This document shows positions 28,701 through 36,800 of a DNA stretch of 64,000 nt, in pieces. The stretch's first letter is position 1. Each line of letters starts with the position of its first letter. The notes under the pieces are model-generated. The model had not been told where the DNA came from. It saw only the letters and a list, made by a program, of their open reading frames with translations, and did not search any database. Position numbers and translations under genes: made by a program. The stretch covers positions 66,068,395-66,132,394 of the forward strand of contig OX243811.1 of NCBI GenBank assembly GCA_945859605.1, in the 5' to 3' direction. The stretch is from Lumbricus rubellus. Taxonomy: Eukaryota > Annelida > Clitellata > Crassiclitellata > Lumbricidae.

Positions 28701-29250
28701 GGTTCCCCATTATAACCCTAAAATCGGTGCATATAGTATCCAATGTAAGATTAATTACACAAAGTCATAGCAAGTCGCGATTTTAAAGAGACGTGATGAA
28801 CATATTTAAAATAGCTTTTAATTTGAGTATAAAATTAAGGAATGCAATTAAAGAAGCATTCGTTGCATTTAAATCTGAATTGCCATGATTGCAAAGCAGC
28901 CAAAATGGCACGCGACGCACCATCACGCCCCACTGGTGACGAATGTAAACATCATAAAAAATTTCAGATGAGAGTGAGTCAGCCGTATCAGTAGCTGAAT
29001 CTCCCAGCGTTTTAATTACACACCTGCCGCAACAAATCCTTCGCAAATCGATACGCACAAGACAATGACGAAGCAGACGCATTAAAAAAGCATTAACGCA
29101 AACTGTCAACACATCCGAAGAAAGAAGAACGCTTTAAACTCGTGACTGACCTCCCCAAATGCCGAGTGAAAGCTGCGACTTGTCCAAATTCTCAACGAAA
29201 TCGCCCAAGAAGCGATTCACCAGGTCGGCCACTAGACTCTCGAACACCAT
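2482..29250 (-). CDS. VPS13A/C-like: VPS13A/C-type bridge-like lipid transfer protein, N-terminal part (12 exons, continues beyond the left edge)
   Basis: VPS13 proteins form long hydrophobic grooves that move phospholipids between membranes at organelle contact sites; the N-terminal chorein region usually faces the ER. Twelve exons join in one frame (408 codons): 29250-29151, 17120-17077, 16371-16329, 10170-10075, 8923-8822, 7944-7775, 5588-5529, 4937-4802, 4135-4005, 3737-3631, 3063-2892, 2544-2482. All introns are GT-AG and every phase agrees. Hallmarks include the start [20 protein letters not shown], the segment [11 protein letters not shown] (exon 4), FVEKL...[15 protein letters not shown] (exon 6), LDSLSLYWN (exon 8) and RRRKMWSW...YKTKL (exon 11). 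The short linker before exon 6 resembles VPS13A more than the longer VPS13C (known family comparison). Less than one seventh of a ~3,000-residue protein is here. The VPS13A versus VPS13C paralogue assignment is uncertain, since invertebrates often have one A/C gene. Introns are heavily invaded by repeats. Confidence 0.93.
2892..3063 (-). CDS. VPS13A/C-like: VPS13 exon 11
   Basis: 172 bp. Encodes [30 protein letters not shown] and [15 protein letters not shown], matching the family's WWxYA...W(S)W..I..HR..C..Y..LYK. Donor GTCAGA. Confidence 0.95.
3455..3530 (+). mobile_element. SINE-C body fragment
   Basis: Contains tcagctcagctataatgagt followed by acactta, closely similar to the body at 13373-13400 (cagctgagctgaaatgagta). 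No tRNA-like head is recognisable here. Confidence 0.4.
3631..3737 (-). CDS. VPS13A/C-like: VPS13 exon 10
   Basis: 107 bp. Encodes [14 protein letters not shown] and YRKYHPNAP, matching 'Y..ILELLES...YRK..P'. Ends in phase 2 so that the split codon forms the first Trp of WW with exon 11. Confidence 0.92.
3815..3900 (-). mobile_element. LINE-B 3' end fragment
   Basis: Plus strand shows a tail-like attcattcatt, then atttatatagcactccttca and actcccaaccac: the degenerate LINE-B 3' block. Confidence 0.5.
4005..4135 (-). CDS. VPS13A/C-like: VPS13 exon 9
   Basis: 131 bp. Encodes [13 protein letters not shown] followed by [20 protein letters not shown], matching the 'RPIS..AKL' and 'LEEIAIEL' family strands. 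Acceptor TGTAG, donor GTGACC. Confidence 0.92.
4436..4496. mobile_element. Miniature TTAA-flanked (piggyBac-like) element
   Basis: 61 bp between TTAA (4432-4435) and TTAA (4497-4500). Termini TCTTTTACGTG and CGGGTAAAGGG are imperfect inverted repeats. Confidence 0.45.
4640..4705 (-). mobile_element. LINE-B 3' end fragment
   Basis: atttatatatcgcttcttca ... agaagcactcctag, a degenerate LINE-B 3' block in a VPS13 intron. Confidence 0.5.
4802..4937 (-). CDS. VPS13A/C-like: VPS13 exon 8
   Basis: 136 bp. Begins [19 protein letters not shown]; LDxLxxYWN is a VPS13 signature. Acceptor CAACAG, donor GTAAGA. Confidence 0.93.
5205..5330 (-). mobile_element. LINE-A 3' end fragment
   Basis: Matches the end of the LINE at 23735-24904: tail attgtattgc, then ttttaaagcacctctagcag, gtgaaccgatcagaa and aagaagcgggtcttgagaa. 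Short 5'-truncated copy. Confidence 0.6.
5529..5588 (-). CDS. VPS13A/C-like: VPS13 exon 7
   Basis: 60 bp, phase 0 at both ends. Encodes [20 protein letters not shown], matching the family's (T)T..YW.P....EA.K..YKL region. Acceptor TTTTAG, donor GTGAGT. Confidence 0.9.
5701..7400. mobile_element. 1.7 kb DNA transposon with ~160 bp terminal inverted repeats
   Basis: Left end TTAGGGTGGTTGCATC (5701) and right end, read inverted, TTAGGGTGGTCGTTAG (7400) define the edges. Inner portions also match: ATTTAGGACTTGCGCAAC at ~5824-5840 and its reverse complement at ~7274-7290. TGTGTG flanks both ends, possibly the target duplication. The interior holds a decayed frame (6827-7147). Superfamily not assigned. 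Confidence 0.65.
6827..7147 (+). pseudogene. Remnant reading frame inside the 1.7 kb transposon
   Basis: 106-codon frame containing [30 protein letters not shown] and HKKRECRRV. From memory this pattern resembles a protein that recurs in invertebrate genomes in repetitive contexts, but I cannot name its family. It ends at a TAA just before the right inverted repeat and has no comparable upstream frame, so it is probably the decayed 3' part of a transposon-borne gene. Confidence 0.4.
7485..7770 (+). repeat. Degenerate CAC/ATC trinucleotide tract
   Basis: Interrupted runs of CACCACTATCACCACC-type words. The frames it produces in both strands are compositional artefacts. It abuts VPS13 exon 6 (7775). 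Confidence 0.8.
7775..7944 (-). CDS. VPS13A/C-like: VPS13 exon 6
   Basis: 170 bp. Encodes [19 protein letters not shown], then [20 protein letters not shown] and VTLRELSCQ, the best conserved part of the N-terminal region. Acceptor TTACAG, donor GTACGG. Confidence 0.96.
8121..8298 (+). mobile_element. hAT-like MITE, family 1
   Basis: Starts CAGGGCTTAAAGTGTGGCAG and ends TTTTACCACTG. Flanked by ACTAAAGT (8113-8120) and ACTAAAAT (8299-8306), a 7/8 match to an 8-bp target duplication. Two further copies lie at 59698 and 60179. Confidence 0.8.
8822..8923 (-). CDS. VPS13A/C-like: VPS13 exon 5
   Basis: 102 bp. Encodes a charged helix ([18 protein letters not shown]) matching the family's KQKELSRIEEA region. 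Acceptor TTGACAG, donor GTTGGT. Confidence 0.93.
9205..9545 (-). mobile_element. LINE-A C-terminal/3' fragment, degenerate
   Basis: Shares ordered blocks with 38210-38490: cctctcacagtaaac...aatcagagg, gattgggcagaaacagtaa, ggtaaaatcacagaggtag and gacccaaaatc. It is a diverged copy of the same LINE-A-type region. Confidence 0.5.
10075..10170 (-). CDS. VPS13A/C-like: VPS13 exon 4
   Basis: 96 bp. Encodes [20 protein letters not shown] and then [19 protein letters not shown] is nearly invariant in VPS13. Acceptor GTGTAG, donor GTCAGT. Confidence 0.95.
10278..10570. repeat. CA and CAGA microsatellite cluster
   Basis: (CA)n at 10282-10310 and (CAGA)n at 10517-10565, with intermediate degenerate sequence. 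Degenerate CAGA-rich DNA continues in patches to about 11260. Confidence 0.85.
11757..12483 (+). repeat. Compound 14/16-bp minisatellite
   Basis: About 48 units built from two related words, ACAAAGACACACATGT (16 bp) and ACAGACACACATGC (14 bp), in a semi-regular alternation giving higher-order blocks. Both unit lengths are non-multiples of three, so all frames stay open for long stretches on both strands. Those frames have no coding meaning. Located in the first half of a VPS13 intron (10171-16328). Confidence 0.95.
12545..12582. repeat. (AT)n microsatellite
   Basis: aaatatataaatatatatat run. Confidence 0.9.
13090..13260 (+). mobile_element. Diverged relative of the hAT-like family 3 MITE
   Basis: agtgaaactgaaaaatttgc followed by attagaaacttcc aligns with the interior of the MITE at 40241-40693 (aatgaaacagaaaaattggc, attaagaaacttc). 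Termini are not recognisable. Confidence 0.4.
13262..13505 (+). mobile_element. SINE-C, near full-length
   Basis: Head TGTGGTTAGCGCACTGGGCT is tRNA-like. The body has TTCTGCTCCACAAGC, CAGCTGAGCTGAAATGAGTA and the end GCTAAGAAAATGAAGTCGCT. The same body or end occurs at 3455-3530, 15375-15440 and 16560-16680. Confidence 0.55.
13555..13680 (+). repeat. CT-rich low-complexity tract
   Basis: TCC/CTT words dominate; no gene. Confidence 0.85.
13824..13916 (+). repeat. 28-bp tandem repeat, three copies
   Basis: Unit is CACATGATCAAAGCACATTA plus ACAATCAC; the third copy has one substitution (ATCC). Confidence 0.9.
14370..14625 (+). mobile_element. LINE-B C-terminal and 3' fragment, decayed
   Basis: Plus-strand translation gives [16 protein letters not shown] between [14 protein letters not shown] and [13 protein letters not shown] blocks, parallel to the fragment at 42824-43105. 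A stop interrupts the frame after the LTRQTF region. Confidence 0.65.
15375..15440 (+). mobile_element. SINE-C 3' fragment
   Basis: actgaggctgagaaaatgaa followed by gtcact matches the end of SINE-C at 13480-13495. Confidence 0.4.
15815..15925 (-). mobile_element. LINE-A 3' end fragment
   Basis: attgtattc tail then atctataaagcatctctatt, atggtgaaccgttcaggg and agtttgcaaggcaacaagag, the LINE-A 3' block. Confidence 0.6.
16086..16160 (+). repeat. 24-bp tandem repeat containing AAGTACTT palindromes
   Basis: TAGATCAAGTACTTCAAGTA plus CTTG is present about three times. Each unit carries two AAGTACTT palindromes. Confidence 0.9.
16329..16371 (-). CDS. VPS13A/C-like: VPS13 exon 3
   Basis: 43 bp, acceptor TTGTAG, donor GTAAGA. 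Encodes [14 protein letters not shown], aligned to the family segment ELDLPFKVKAGQIG. Leaves in phase 1. Confidence 0.93.
16560..16680 (+). mobile_element. SINE-C-like fragment
   Basis: Contains ctggactgtcaaatc and tttctgctccatcagctcca, comparable to the SINE-C body at 13300-13380. Confidence 0.35.
16950..17050 (-). pseudogene. Decayed tandem duplicate of VPS13 exon 2
   Basis: The minus strand repeats the exon 2 sequence from TGTGCTTAATGATCTC to its GTGAGTAT donor, and the flanking intron motif GCATAGTAAAGA is duplicated too. Differences from exon 2 include a small insertion near its 5' end, an in-frame TGA near its 3' end, and loss of a clear AG acceptor. It is therefore likely a non-functional exon duplicate within intron 2. 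Inclusion would truncate the protein (inference). Confidence 0.8.
17077..17120 (-). CDS. VPS13A/C-like: VPS13 exon 2
   Basis: 44-bp micro-exon coding [15 protein letters not shown], acceptor TTGTAG, donor GTGAGT. Enters in phase 1, leaves in phase 0. The 12 kb intron upstream is the longest in the gene. A decayed copy of this exon lies immediately downstream (see 16950-17050). Confidence 0.93.
18035..18250 (-). mobile_element. LINE-B-like 3' fragment
   Basis: Plus strand: caccttcaaggttactactc then aggagcactcccgacccaac; the upstream coding portion is too decayed to translate. Confidence 0.5.
18943..19341 (+). mobile_element. hAT-like MITE, family 5
   Basis: Termini CATAGATGTAAAAACG and TTTTTTACAACTATG are imperfect inverted repeats. 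The flanks AATCAAAC (18935-18942) and AATCAAAC (19342-19349) are a perfect 8-bp duplication. The interior is rich in AAAAACG words. Confidence 0.85.
19405..20382. mobile_element. Foldback element with ~448 bp arms and internal direct repeats
   Basis: Left end CAGGGTGCGCCAAAAAAAAG and its inverted counterpart ending at 20382 are flanked by TA (19403-19404, 20383-20384). Arms 19405-19852 and 19935-20382 are reverse complements over almost their whole length; about 80 bp (19853-19932) separate them. Each arm contains two diverged direct copies of a ~185 bp module carrying TATCTTGGCC, AATTTCATCA, TTATGCC-like and CACCGTTTTTTG motifs in the same order. No transposase. The TA flanks suggest a Tc1/mariner-type miniature (inference). 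Confidence 0.85.
20911..20934 (+). repeat. (CCG)n trinucleotide run
   Basis: Short caccgccgccgccgccgccg run within a GC-rich patch, lying in VPS13 intron 1. Confidence 0.85.
21905..21980 (-). mobile_element. LINE-B 3' end fragment
   Basis: gatttatatagctcccctct ... actactcagatggggtgcta, degenerate LINE-B block. Confidence 0.45.
23009..23119 (+). repeat. ~45-bp tandem repeat, three copies
   Basis: Repeated core TTGAGACTAGTTGGCTTAGA(GTA) with variable spacers; the first copy has CTAATTGG instead of CTAGTTGG. Confidence 0.8.
23735..24910 (-). mobile_element. LINE-A, 5'-truncated non-LTR retrotransposon (CR1/L2/Jockey-like)
   Basis: A 372-codon minus-strand frame (24904-23786) carries the C-terminal half of a reverse transcriptase. 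[13 protein letters not shown] (residues 47-59) is the template/primer-grip region, and FADD (80-83) is the catalytic aspartate box. A thumb and C-terminal domain follow, with [15 protein letters not shown] and [11 protein letters not shown], typical of CR1/L2-group elements. The endonuclease and fingers are missing, as expected from 5' truncation during target-primed reverse transcription. The 3' end (23735-23790) has the TTTATAAATGT block and a TACAATA simple tail. The uninterrupted frame suggests recent insertion in VPS13 intron 1. Exact clade is uncertain. Confidence 0.88.
25290..25640 (+). mobile_element. LINE C-terminal and 3' fragment, decayed
   Basis: Translation includes [20 protein letters not shown], then a ...SLVVSW-like C-terminus and a GAGGTGCTATATAAATTCAT 3' end. 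Related to, but distinct from, LINE-A and LINE-B. Confidence 0.6.
25705..25925 (+). repeat. (GATA)n array with a ~62-bp duplication
   Basis: GATA/GATG microsatellite. The block AAGCTATGTACTATGTAGGA plus ATGTAATTTTG and neighbouring GATAs occurs twice (25836-25868 and 25892-25924). Confidence 0.9.
25965..26597 (+). repeat. ACTAGCTG-head dispersed repeat with C-rich VNTR
   Basis: Starts ACTAGCTGAACCCGGCCATG, continues CGTTGCTGC, then a ~230 bp CCCCTCC-rich array (26010-26240), then a unique body, ending near TTTATTTATATAGATG. Copy 2 is at 1672-2004 on the other strand. Long frames across the C-rich array are compositional. Confidence 0.6.
27415..28275 (+). repeat. Degenerate AAGTACTT-type tandem array, interrupted by a SINE
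   Basis: Repeated words such as TTAAGTACTTACTGATTAGA, TACTTGATGATAAAGTA and GTTGACTAAG in loosely periodic ~40-bp units from 27820 to 28275. A first unit (gattaagtacttgttgacta) lies left of the SINE. One more unit-like stretch is at 31235-31270. Confidence 0.75.
27452..27815 (-). mobile_element. tRNA-derived SINE, ~360 bp
   Basis: Minus-strand head GTGGGTCCGTAGCTCAGTTG contains A box TAGCTCAGTTG; the B box is GGGTTCAAGCC about 50 bp later. The body ends CTATTAAACGAAG followed by an (ATT)n tail (27452-27468). The anticodon arm is not tRNA-like, so this is a SINE and not a functional tRNA. It interrupts the tandem array 27415-28275. Confidence 0.75.
29151..29250 (-). CDS. VPS13A/C-like: VPS13 exon 1 (start codon and chorein N-terminus)
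   Basis: ATG at 29250-29248 in good context (GAAGATGG). Encodes residues 1-33 plus one base; donor GTCAGT after 29151. Contains [17 protein letters not shown], the highly conserved chorein opening. Confidence 0.95.
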
Positions 29251-29370
29251 CTTCGACGATTATATCGCAATTCAGATCAAGAAAAAAGCTCCACGCAATT
29301 AATGGCGATTTGCAGAACGACGACCAGATCTAATACCGATTCTTCGATGACTGCAGCTTCATCTCTTAGA

Positions 29371-29431
29371 CGCCATGTTCTTCGAATCCATCGCTGATTG
29401 GCTGCTGCAACGCACGTGACGAAAAACCAAT
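29371..29431. promoter_or_regulatory. Putative divergent VPS13/WDR46 promoter
   Basis: 120-180 bp upstream of the VPS13 start codon. Minus strand shows AACATGGCG (YY1-like, 29371-29379). Other sites are an inverted CCAAT box (GATTGG, 29396-29401), a CACGTG E-box (29413-29418) and a CCAAT box (29427-29431). No TATA box. WDR46 is transcribed away on the other strand, so a shared promoter is plausible (inference). Confidence 0.45.
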
Positions 29432-30752
29432 AGGTGTCAAGATATATTATTATACACTGGAAAGCTAAGAATAGATATAGGGAAAGCCTTACGCATCTAA
29501 TAATAGATACCCGCGGAATATTCCTTGCCCTACGCAGATAAGCTATTCCACGGAATAGTCAAACACCTGTCAAACATAGCCCAACTTCACATAAGTCCAA
29601 ATAAAGACTAAATAAGATTAAAATAAATGGCATAATTCTGGTTATTCAAATTAAAATGGCTATAAATGGTCACACAGTTGACTTAGCTATTGTGGGCGCT
29701 GTAGAAGTTCCGCATTCAAGTTATCATGACGCTCAGTCAAAACAAAGTCGATAAGCAGAGGTCAAGATCCGGAGAGTCAGACGAAGAGTGGATAATGTTT
29801 AGTGTTGAGATTGAGACGGTGTAGGAGGTTGTGGGAAATACGTAATTTTGTCTCCAGCAAACTTTTCTTCATATCTGCCATTTTTCTTACCCCAAAAGGC
29901 TTCTGCAAAAACCACGTGATCTCTGTCTAGTAATAAATATAATGTCGTTGGCAAGAACTATAATAAAGAATTTTATTTTTTTTGGTCATGCACCATTTTC
30001 AAGCTATTTTAACTTTAAAGTTCCTTTCAACTGATTGAAATTAAGAGCAACCGAAGTATCAGTTGTCTTATAAATCAAATACTATCGTGCTTTTGCTGTA
30101 AGCGGATTTATACTACGTTTAGCATATTTCACGTTGTTTGAAGTGAGATGGAGTCTTGTTACGCCAAGAGTAGCACGTGTTTTTGGTTATTTTTTTGTGG
30201 GATGGTGTTTTAACAACGCTCTCGTGTTCTAAATGCTTTTCGCATGAGTTCTGATATTGTTACACAATCAATCATTACACATTCAAGATTTCTTTTATTG
30301 AAAATACTCATGCTGACACTCATTAATAATAAGTTATAGTGTTCTATACATCGGTAGATTAAATGTAATTATTTGCAAAAATAGCAATAACGAATTCGTG
30401 TATAACTGTATGCATTCAAATAAGTTTCTGTAGATTTGTTTATGTATTAAGCACGTTTGAACTCTAAACATCCTTCCAGACCGTCTGATTATATGCCTGC
30501 CTGACTCCGGATATGACCCTCTACATATCGACTTTGTTTTGATTGAGCGCCTGTGACTTCGCTTGTGTGGACCCTTTAGGACTTTCGAGTTAGATTGCGA
30601 TTACGCTGTATAATTATCTATATCTAACTTGTCTGTGCACGCATTTATGTATATTGATATATGTGTATGTCACCAACTTTGTACGTATGGATAATGGATA
30701 TATGTTTTGGGTATAAATGCTGATAAAACGTGCAATTTTGAAACCTTTCCAG

Positions 30753-30835
30753 ATGACTCACAGGAAGAAGCGTGGTGGGAAAAGCAATTCCAGTGACCCG
30801 ATGGCTTTGTCTTCTTACGTTCAGGATCAACCGGG
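30753..30835 (+). CDS. WDR46: WDR46 first recognised exon
   Basis: Basic segment [11 protein letters not shown] then YVQDQPG; the split Gly codon joins exon 2 to give [10 protein letters not shown], matching human EPGFLEGE. Acceptor or start uncertain at the 5' side; donor GTATTT. Confidence 0.7.
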
Positions 30836-33800
30836 GTATTTAGATTTGAGAATTTTGTGTCAAGTTAACAATTTATTTGTGATCCAGATTGCTGCTACTG
30901 GTTATATTAGTTTATTTAATTTTTGTGAAATAAAATTATGTTGTTGGTCCTTGTATTAAGATGTTGTTGATTATATCATTAGTCTAGTCTAATAGTCTCT
31001 ATTTTAATTTGCCTTCAGGATGTTCCACATTTCAATTCAGCGTAAAAGTTTGCGAATTAATTTTATTATAGTCCCAATCTTAAATTGCCTCTGAATGTTC
31101 CCAATTATAGTTCACATTGAGAAATGAGAATTTCCATATTGTATTGTGTAATACCTTTCCATATATTGTGTGATACCTTTACCTTATAAGGCGCAATCTT
31201 GTACTAAAACTACGTACCTGCTGTGTTACTACTTACTGATTAAACTGATTAATTATTTAACTAAGTATTGTCTTATTTGGGAATTGAAATAGGCTTATAA
31301 GGCAGCCTTATAGCAAATTCCTGTTTCAAACAAAATTGACGCTCTTTCTTGTGCTTATTTAATTGCATGTCGTTATCTACTTGAAAGAATTAAAGGACAC
31401 AAGCTAAAAGTGGACGGGATAGACCAGGGGTGTCAAACCTTTTTTAGTGGCGGGCCAGTTTGAACATCTTCTAACAAATGGCGGGCCAGTGTGAACATCT
31501 TCCAACAAGTGGCGGGCCAGGGTGTATAAGCTCCAGAGCAAAATTGGGTAGTTATCTGAAAGGGAGCTCCGGGCTTGGTCAGCCAATTCCCAGAACACTT
31601 TAAATGATATAGGTGTTTCATAACTTTCATAATTGTGTTAACAGAAAACCAACCGGAAACCATAGATACACCGTCTACACAGAGCTGTGCGTCTGAGCAA
31701 AGTGATGTCTGTAAGGAATACTCCATATATTTAGCGCTCACTGTAAAATTAAAAAAATTTGAACTTTTATCCTCTAATTTTGTAAACTTTAGGGAAGGCT
31801 CCGCGGGCCAGAAAAAAAACGTCGGCGGGCCAGAAATGGCCCGCGGGCCAGCTCTTTGACACCCCTGGGATAGACAGTATGAATGTGAACGTAACGAGAC
31901 TTGAATTAAGACTGGGAGTAGCACTGGAAGAGACAAATGTCTTTGGACATTTATTCATATCGCGGCCAAAGTGGCTGGTATGAAGAACTGATAATGAATG
32001 CGATTTGTTATGAAATCGATTTCTTCTTTAAAAGACGTTTTTTCTGTTTTCATTAAAGTTTTCTGGAGTTGGACGAAGGTGAAACGGTGGATTCCGTAAC
32101 GCAGCATGACATCGCGGATGCAGTCGACATCGCCAGCGCTCAGAAGGTGGACTTTTTCATCGTTTATTTATTTATTTAGAGCACTTATAATATAGCAACC
32201 CTTCAAGACTATCAGCAGTGCTCCTGACCCAGTCTTGGCTATAAAAATGTGCACAGAATTAATTAGCATGAATATGAATAAGATTCATGAGCGGAAAGTG
32301 AAACAACTTTTACACATGAGTTTCTTTGTGTATTATAGTTCTTCGACCTGCCACTGAAACAGTTTGGACCATACAGCATGGATTACACACGCAATGGAAG
32401 GTGAGTCTCCAAACTGTCACTGTTTGTTCAGAGTGACATCACTAATGTTGCCAATCACTTTTCAAGCCATCTGTAGTCACTGTTTTTCCAGAGTGGCATC
32501 ACTAATGTTGCCAATCACTTTTCGGTGGAAGGATAAATCATATGACATGAACCTCAACTAATAATCTTAATCAAATTACTGCTAGACAGTCATCCTCACA
32601 TACAGAAAAAAAACCTAGACGGTCAGATGTATACAAGAACCAATATTAGAGATAATCATGGCTACATCGAATGATAGCATATAATAGATGTCAACAATAT
32701 TAATATGTAACCAATAGAGGTAATGGATACAACAGATAATAAGATTTTAATTGATGTCAGCAATATTAATCTTGTAGAATTGCGTTTCAACTGATGATGA
32801 CATGTGATAATTATGTCTCTTTTGACTCCACTTCTGCTGTTTGCATATATATGTGTTTAGGTTCCTTGCTATAGCTGGTCAGAAGGGTCATGTGGCGGCA
32901 ATGGATTGGCAGACGAAGAAACTGATGTGCGAAATGAACGTCATGGAAACAGTGGAGGACGTCAAGTAAGTATTTACAGTTTACGTAGCAAGTGAAATCA
33001 TCCGAATGTATTTGATGTTGAAAATGCTTTTAGGTAGAAAAATATGTCGGTGTTGAGCTTGGTAGATATGGTGCTATGCCACAATTGTATTTTTAGTTTA
33101 CATGCAAAAATTCTGCATACTTGTATACGCTGCTTTTGGCTATACTGGAGATAGATATTATAAATACATTTCAGAATACATATCTGGATACCAATATGCA
33201 ATGCATGGATACCTATTTAGATCTAGATACATTTCTGGATACCCAGTTACATGAACACCTGGACACATGCAGCATATCTAGACATGCAGTCATCACTAAG
33301 TAATGTTAAGTTTCATACAGAATACAAATGGGTCAATTGTTGAATAGATGGTATGTTGTTTGTTTCAAGGTGGTTGCATCAGGAGACGTGGTTTGCCGTT
33401 GCACAGCGCCAGTGGACATACATCTACGACAATCAAGGCATCGAACTGCATTGTCTCAAAGCTCTTGACAGCACACTCCGACTCGAATTCCTTCCGTATC
33501 ACTTCCTTCTCGTCGCTTCCGTAAGTCATTGGCCACATATCCTAACGATCGTCTCAAGTTTGTTTACAATTATATAGTAAAAACAACCTTTTGTTGCCAA
33601 TTCAACAATTATATGAGTTGTGGTATCACGGTATTTGATTGGATAAAGCGTCTGCCTGTAACGTGGGGGGAGTATAGGGACCTTGAATTGATCAGCACCA
33701 TCAGAATGCTCGGGGTTATACAATGTGGTTTTAATTTAATTGTCCTCATTTATGATAAGTTTGTTAAATATGTTTTACGAATGCTGTATTTTCCAGAATG

Positions 33801-36800
33801 CCCGCAGTTACCTGACGTGGCTCGACGTTTCAACGGGTCACAAGGTCGCTGGATTTGCGACTGGTCTCGGTCGACTCGACGTCATGTGTCAGAATCCGAC
33901 GAATGCCATCATCCACCTCGGCCATCCAGGAGGTTGGACCCACCGCCAGAATTCATTCCGATAAATTATATAGCGCCTCTTCAAGATACCTACTCAGAAT
34001 GCTCTATTGTCAAATGTATATTAAAAGATGTTCTGCTACTTACTTTCCTGCTGTTAAATTTCCTGAGGCGTGAACACAAGACTGCTGAACACTATACTAA
34101 AGTCTCCCATCTGGATCTGTGTTCTGTCCCGCAAGACCTGCATTGCTTTGTTTATAGACTGCTCTAGGCTTTCCTCTTTGGTCGTGCCTCGGTCAGAAGT
34201 GCTTCTGAATATTTTTTTGAAAGGGAGCTATAGAAATTTCGTAGATAGTTTGACAGACACATTCTGTAGAAAATTTACAGTAAATGTTTTGTTATTGATT
34301 TGTTGTGTTTTCATGGAATAGATTTTTGCATTTTAAATAATTGTACTTTGAATATTGTTGCCAGATTTTGTTAAGGGTTTTTAATATAAATTCTATGATG
34401 TCTACATAATTTCATGCATATCCTCTGCCATAGTAATGGTTGACATTTTTGTTGAGTGCATATTCAAATGTCGTTGCCATAGGAACGGTGACGCTGTGGT
34501 CTCCAAACATCGATAAACCTGTCGTTAAGATGCTCTGTCATGGCGGAGGGACGCGTTCAATTGCGGTCGATACAACGGGAAAGTAAGTGTTGGAAAATAA
34601 CATTGACTTTGCGCAAACATGCTAGTTAAATTGCATGCATGCATAAGTATAATATACATTGATAATGCATACATACCATCTAGATAAATGCGTACCATAG
34701 ACATGCCATGGATTCATAACATAGATATATACATTCCATGGATACATACCATTGATCCATGCAAGCCATGGAAAATTCATTTTGTATGTATATTCAGCTG
34801 ATGCAGTCGTGCCATAGATACATACCATTGAAATATAAATACTATAGATATGCACAATCAGTACACATATACCATGGTTACATACCATACACCAACCATA
34901 CATACATGCCATCCAAACCTTCATGAATTCTTAGTGTATAATTATATACATTTGTTGCGTTCAACAGATTGCTTGAATCTCAAGACGCCTGGAAAAGCTT
35001 TCATATCATTGTTATAATGTATTTGAGTTATAATGTATTTGTAGAAACACTGCATCTTTTAGTAATCAACTTGCCCAAAATTTAGTGTATTATTTGCCTT
35101 ACATTACCAGTGTGTTTACATTACCAGTTAAGAGTGGTTTTGTGTGTTGTAGTTACATGGCGACGTCTGGTCTGGATCGTCGGCTGAAGATCTGGGATCT
35201 GCGGACAAACAAAGCGTTGCACAATTATCGATTGTCATTCGGTGCCAGTCATCTCTCGTTCAGTCAACGTGGTCTACTGGCCGCTGGTCTTAACAATGTC
35301 GTCGAGGTCTGTCTCTCTCTTTGTCTGTCTCTCTTTGTCTGTGTGTGTCTGCATGTGTCAGTCTTTGTATGTCTGAGAATGTCTGCTTGTCAGTCTTTTA
35401 GTACTTTTTATATTTTTGTATGTATCTTTCTATTGAGCGTTTGCTTCTGAGCATGTGTGTGTCTTTCTGTATGAGCCTTTGTCTGTATCTCTGGATGTGT
35501 CTGTTTTTCGGAGTGTGGTGCACAAATGTCTGCTTCTCCCTGTCTGAGTTTTGTCTCTGAGTCTGCTTGTGTGTCCTAGTATTTGTGTCTGAATGTGTTG
35601 TTCTCTTTGGATTCTTTATCTGTATCCATGAATGTGTCTGTATGTATGTCTGCGCTAGTCTGTTGACCTCTTTTCATGGTTATCGGTTGAGTATGTCTTG
35701 AGCATATCTGTATCTCTCACTGTGTTTCTTACAAGTAGGTCTCGTCGTTTCTGAGTCTGAGTTTTGTAATCTAATTAATACCCATAATGCCCTTTCAGGT
35801 TGTTTATTCCAAGATGCTGTGTTTATTCAAATACATTATGACACGGCAAAAAGCTCTTACTGTGGTTGGCCCACTTTCTGAAATGGGCTTCTACACAATC
35901 AGCAACATTTGCTTAGAATTTCATCTTTCCATGCCTCTATTTCAGAAGTGGCAGTAGGCCATTCTTTTCAATCACTGTGTTTTGTGGTCAATATTGGAGT
36001 ACCTCTATTGAGTTTTCTTGGAGTGGCAATATGTAAATGAACAATATCAAGTACAATTTATGTTTATGTGAAGATTTCTTTTGTTTTAGATTTATAAAGA
36101 CGTCACGAGTAGCGGAGTGACGCCGTATTTGAATCATAAGCTGAAGAAATATGGGATTAGAGGCGTCAAATTCTGTCCTTTTGAAGATGTCCTTGGAATT
36201 GGACATCTCGAAGGCTTCACTAGCATCCTCGTTCCAGGTTAGAATCTCGCTGTTTCTTCCTCGTCTACTCTTTAGATCTGAACAGAATTTAATTATAATG
36301 TATTCAAATGCCATCGGACGACTATAGGATAATTATACAGAGTTTTAAATAGGCTAAAAAAAGTGGGTGTTATAAGTTAACATTTATTTTGCGTAGGTAC
36401 ATTTGCTCAAGACCAGATTGCCTAAGTGCAATGAGCCATGCTACATGTAATTACACAAAATGTATCATGTATGGACATTGTTGGACAAGCCTCTTAAAAC
36501 CTATTGTTAACTCCGCGTTCTTAAACACTGTCATTCACTCCTCTGTTGTTACACCTTCCATTGTTTTTTTGCAACTATGAAGTACATAAATTGATATGCT
36601 GTGTCTACATCAGCCCTATCTACTTTCAGGCGCTGGAGAGCCAAACTTCGACGCTTTAGAAGCAAATCCTCATCAGACAAAGGAACAGCGACGTCAGGCG
36701 GAGGTCAAGATGCTGCTCGAAAAGGTTGGAAGTTTTTATGACTTGTTCTCTTAGCTGCTTTTGTTGCACTACAAACTTTGAGTTTCTGACAAGACAATTC

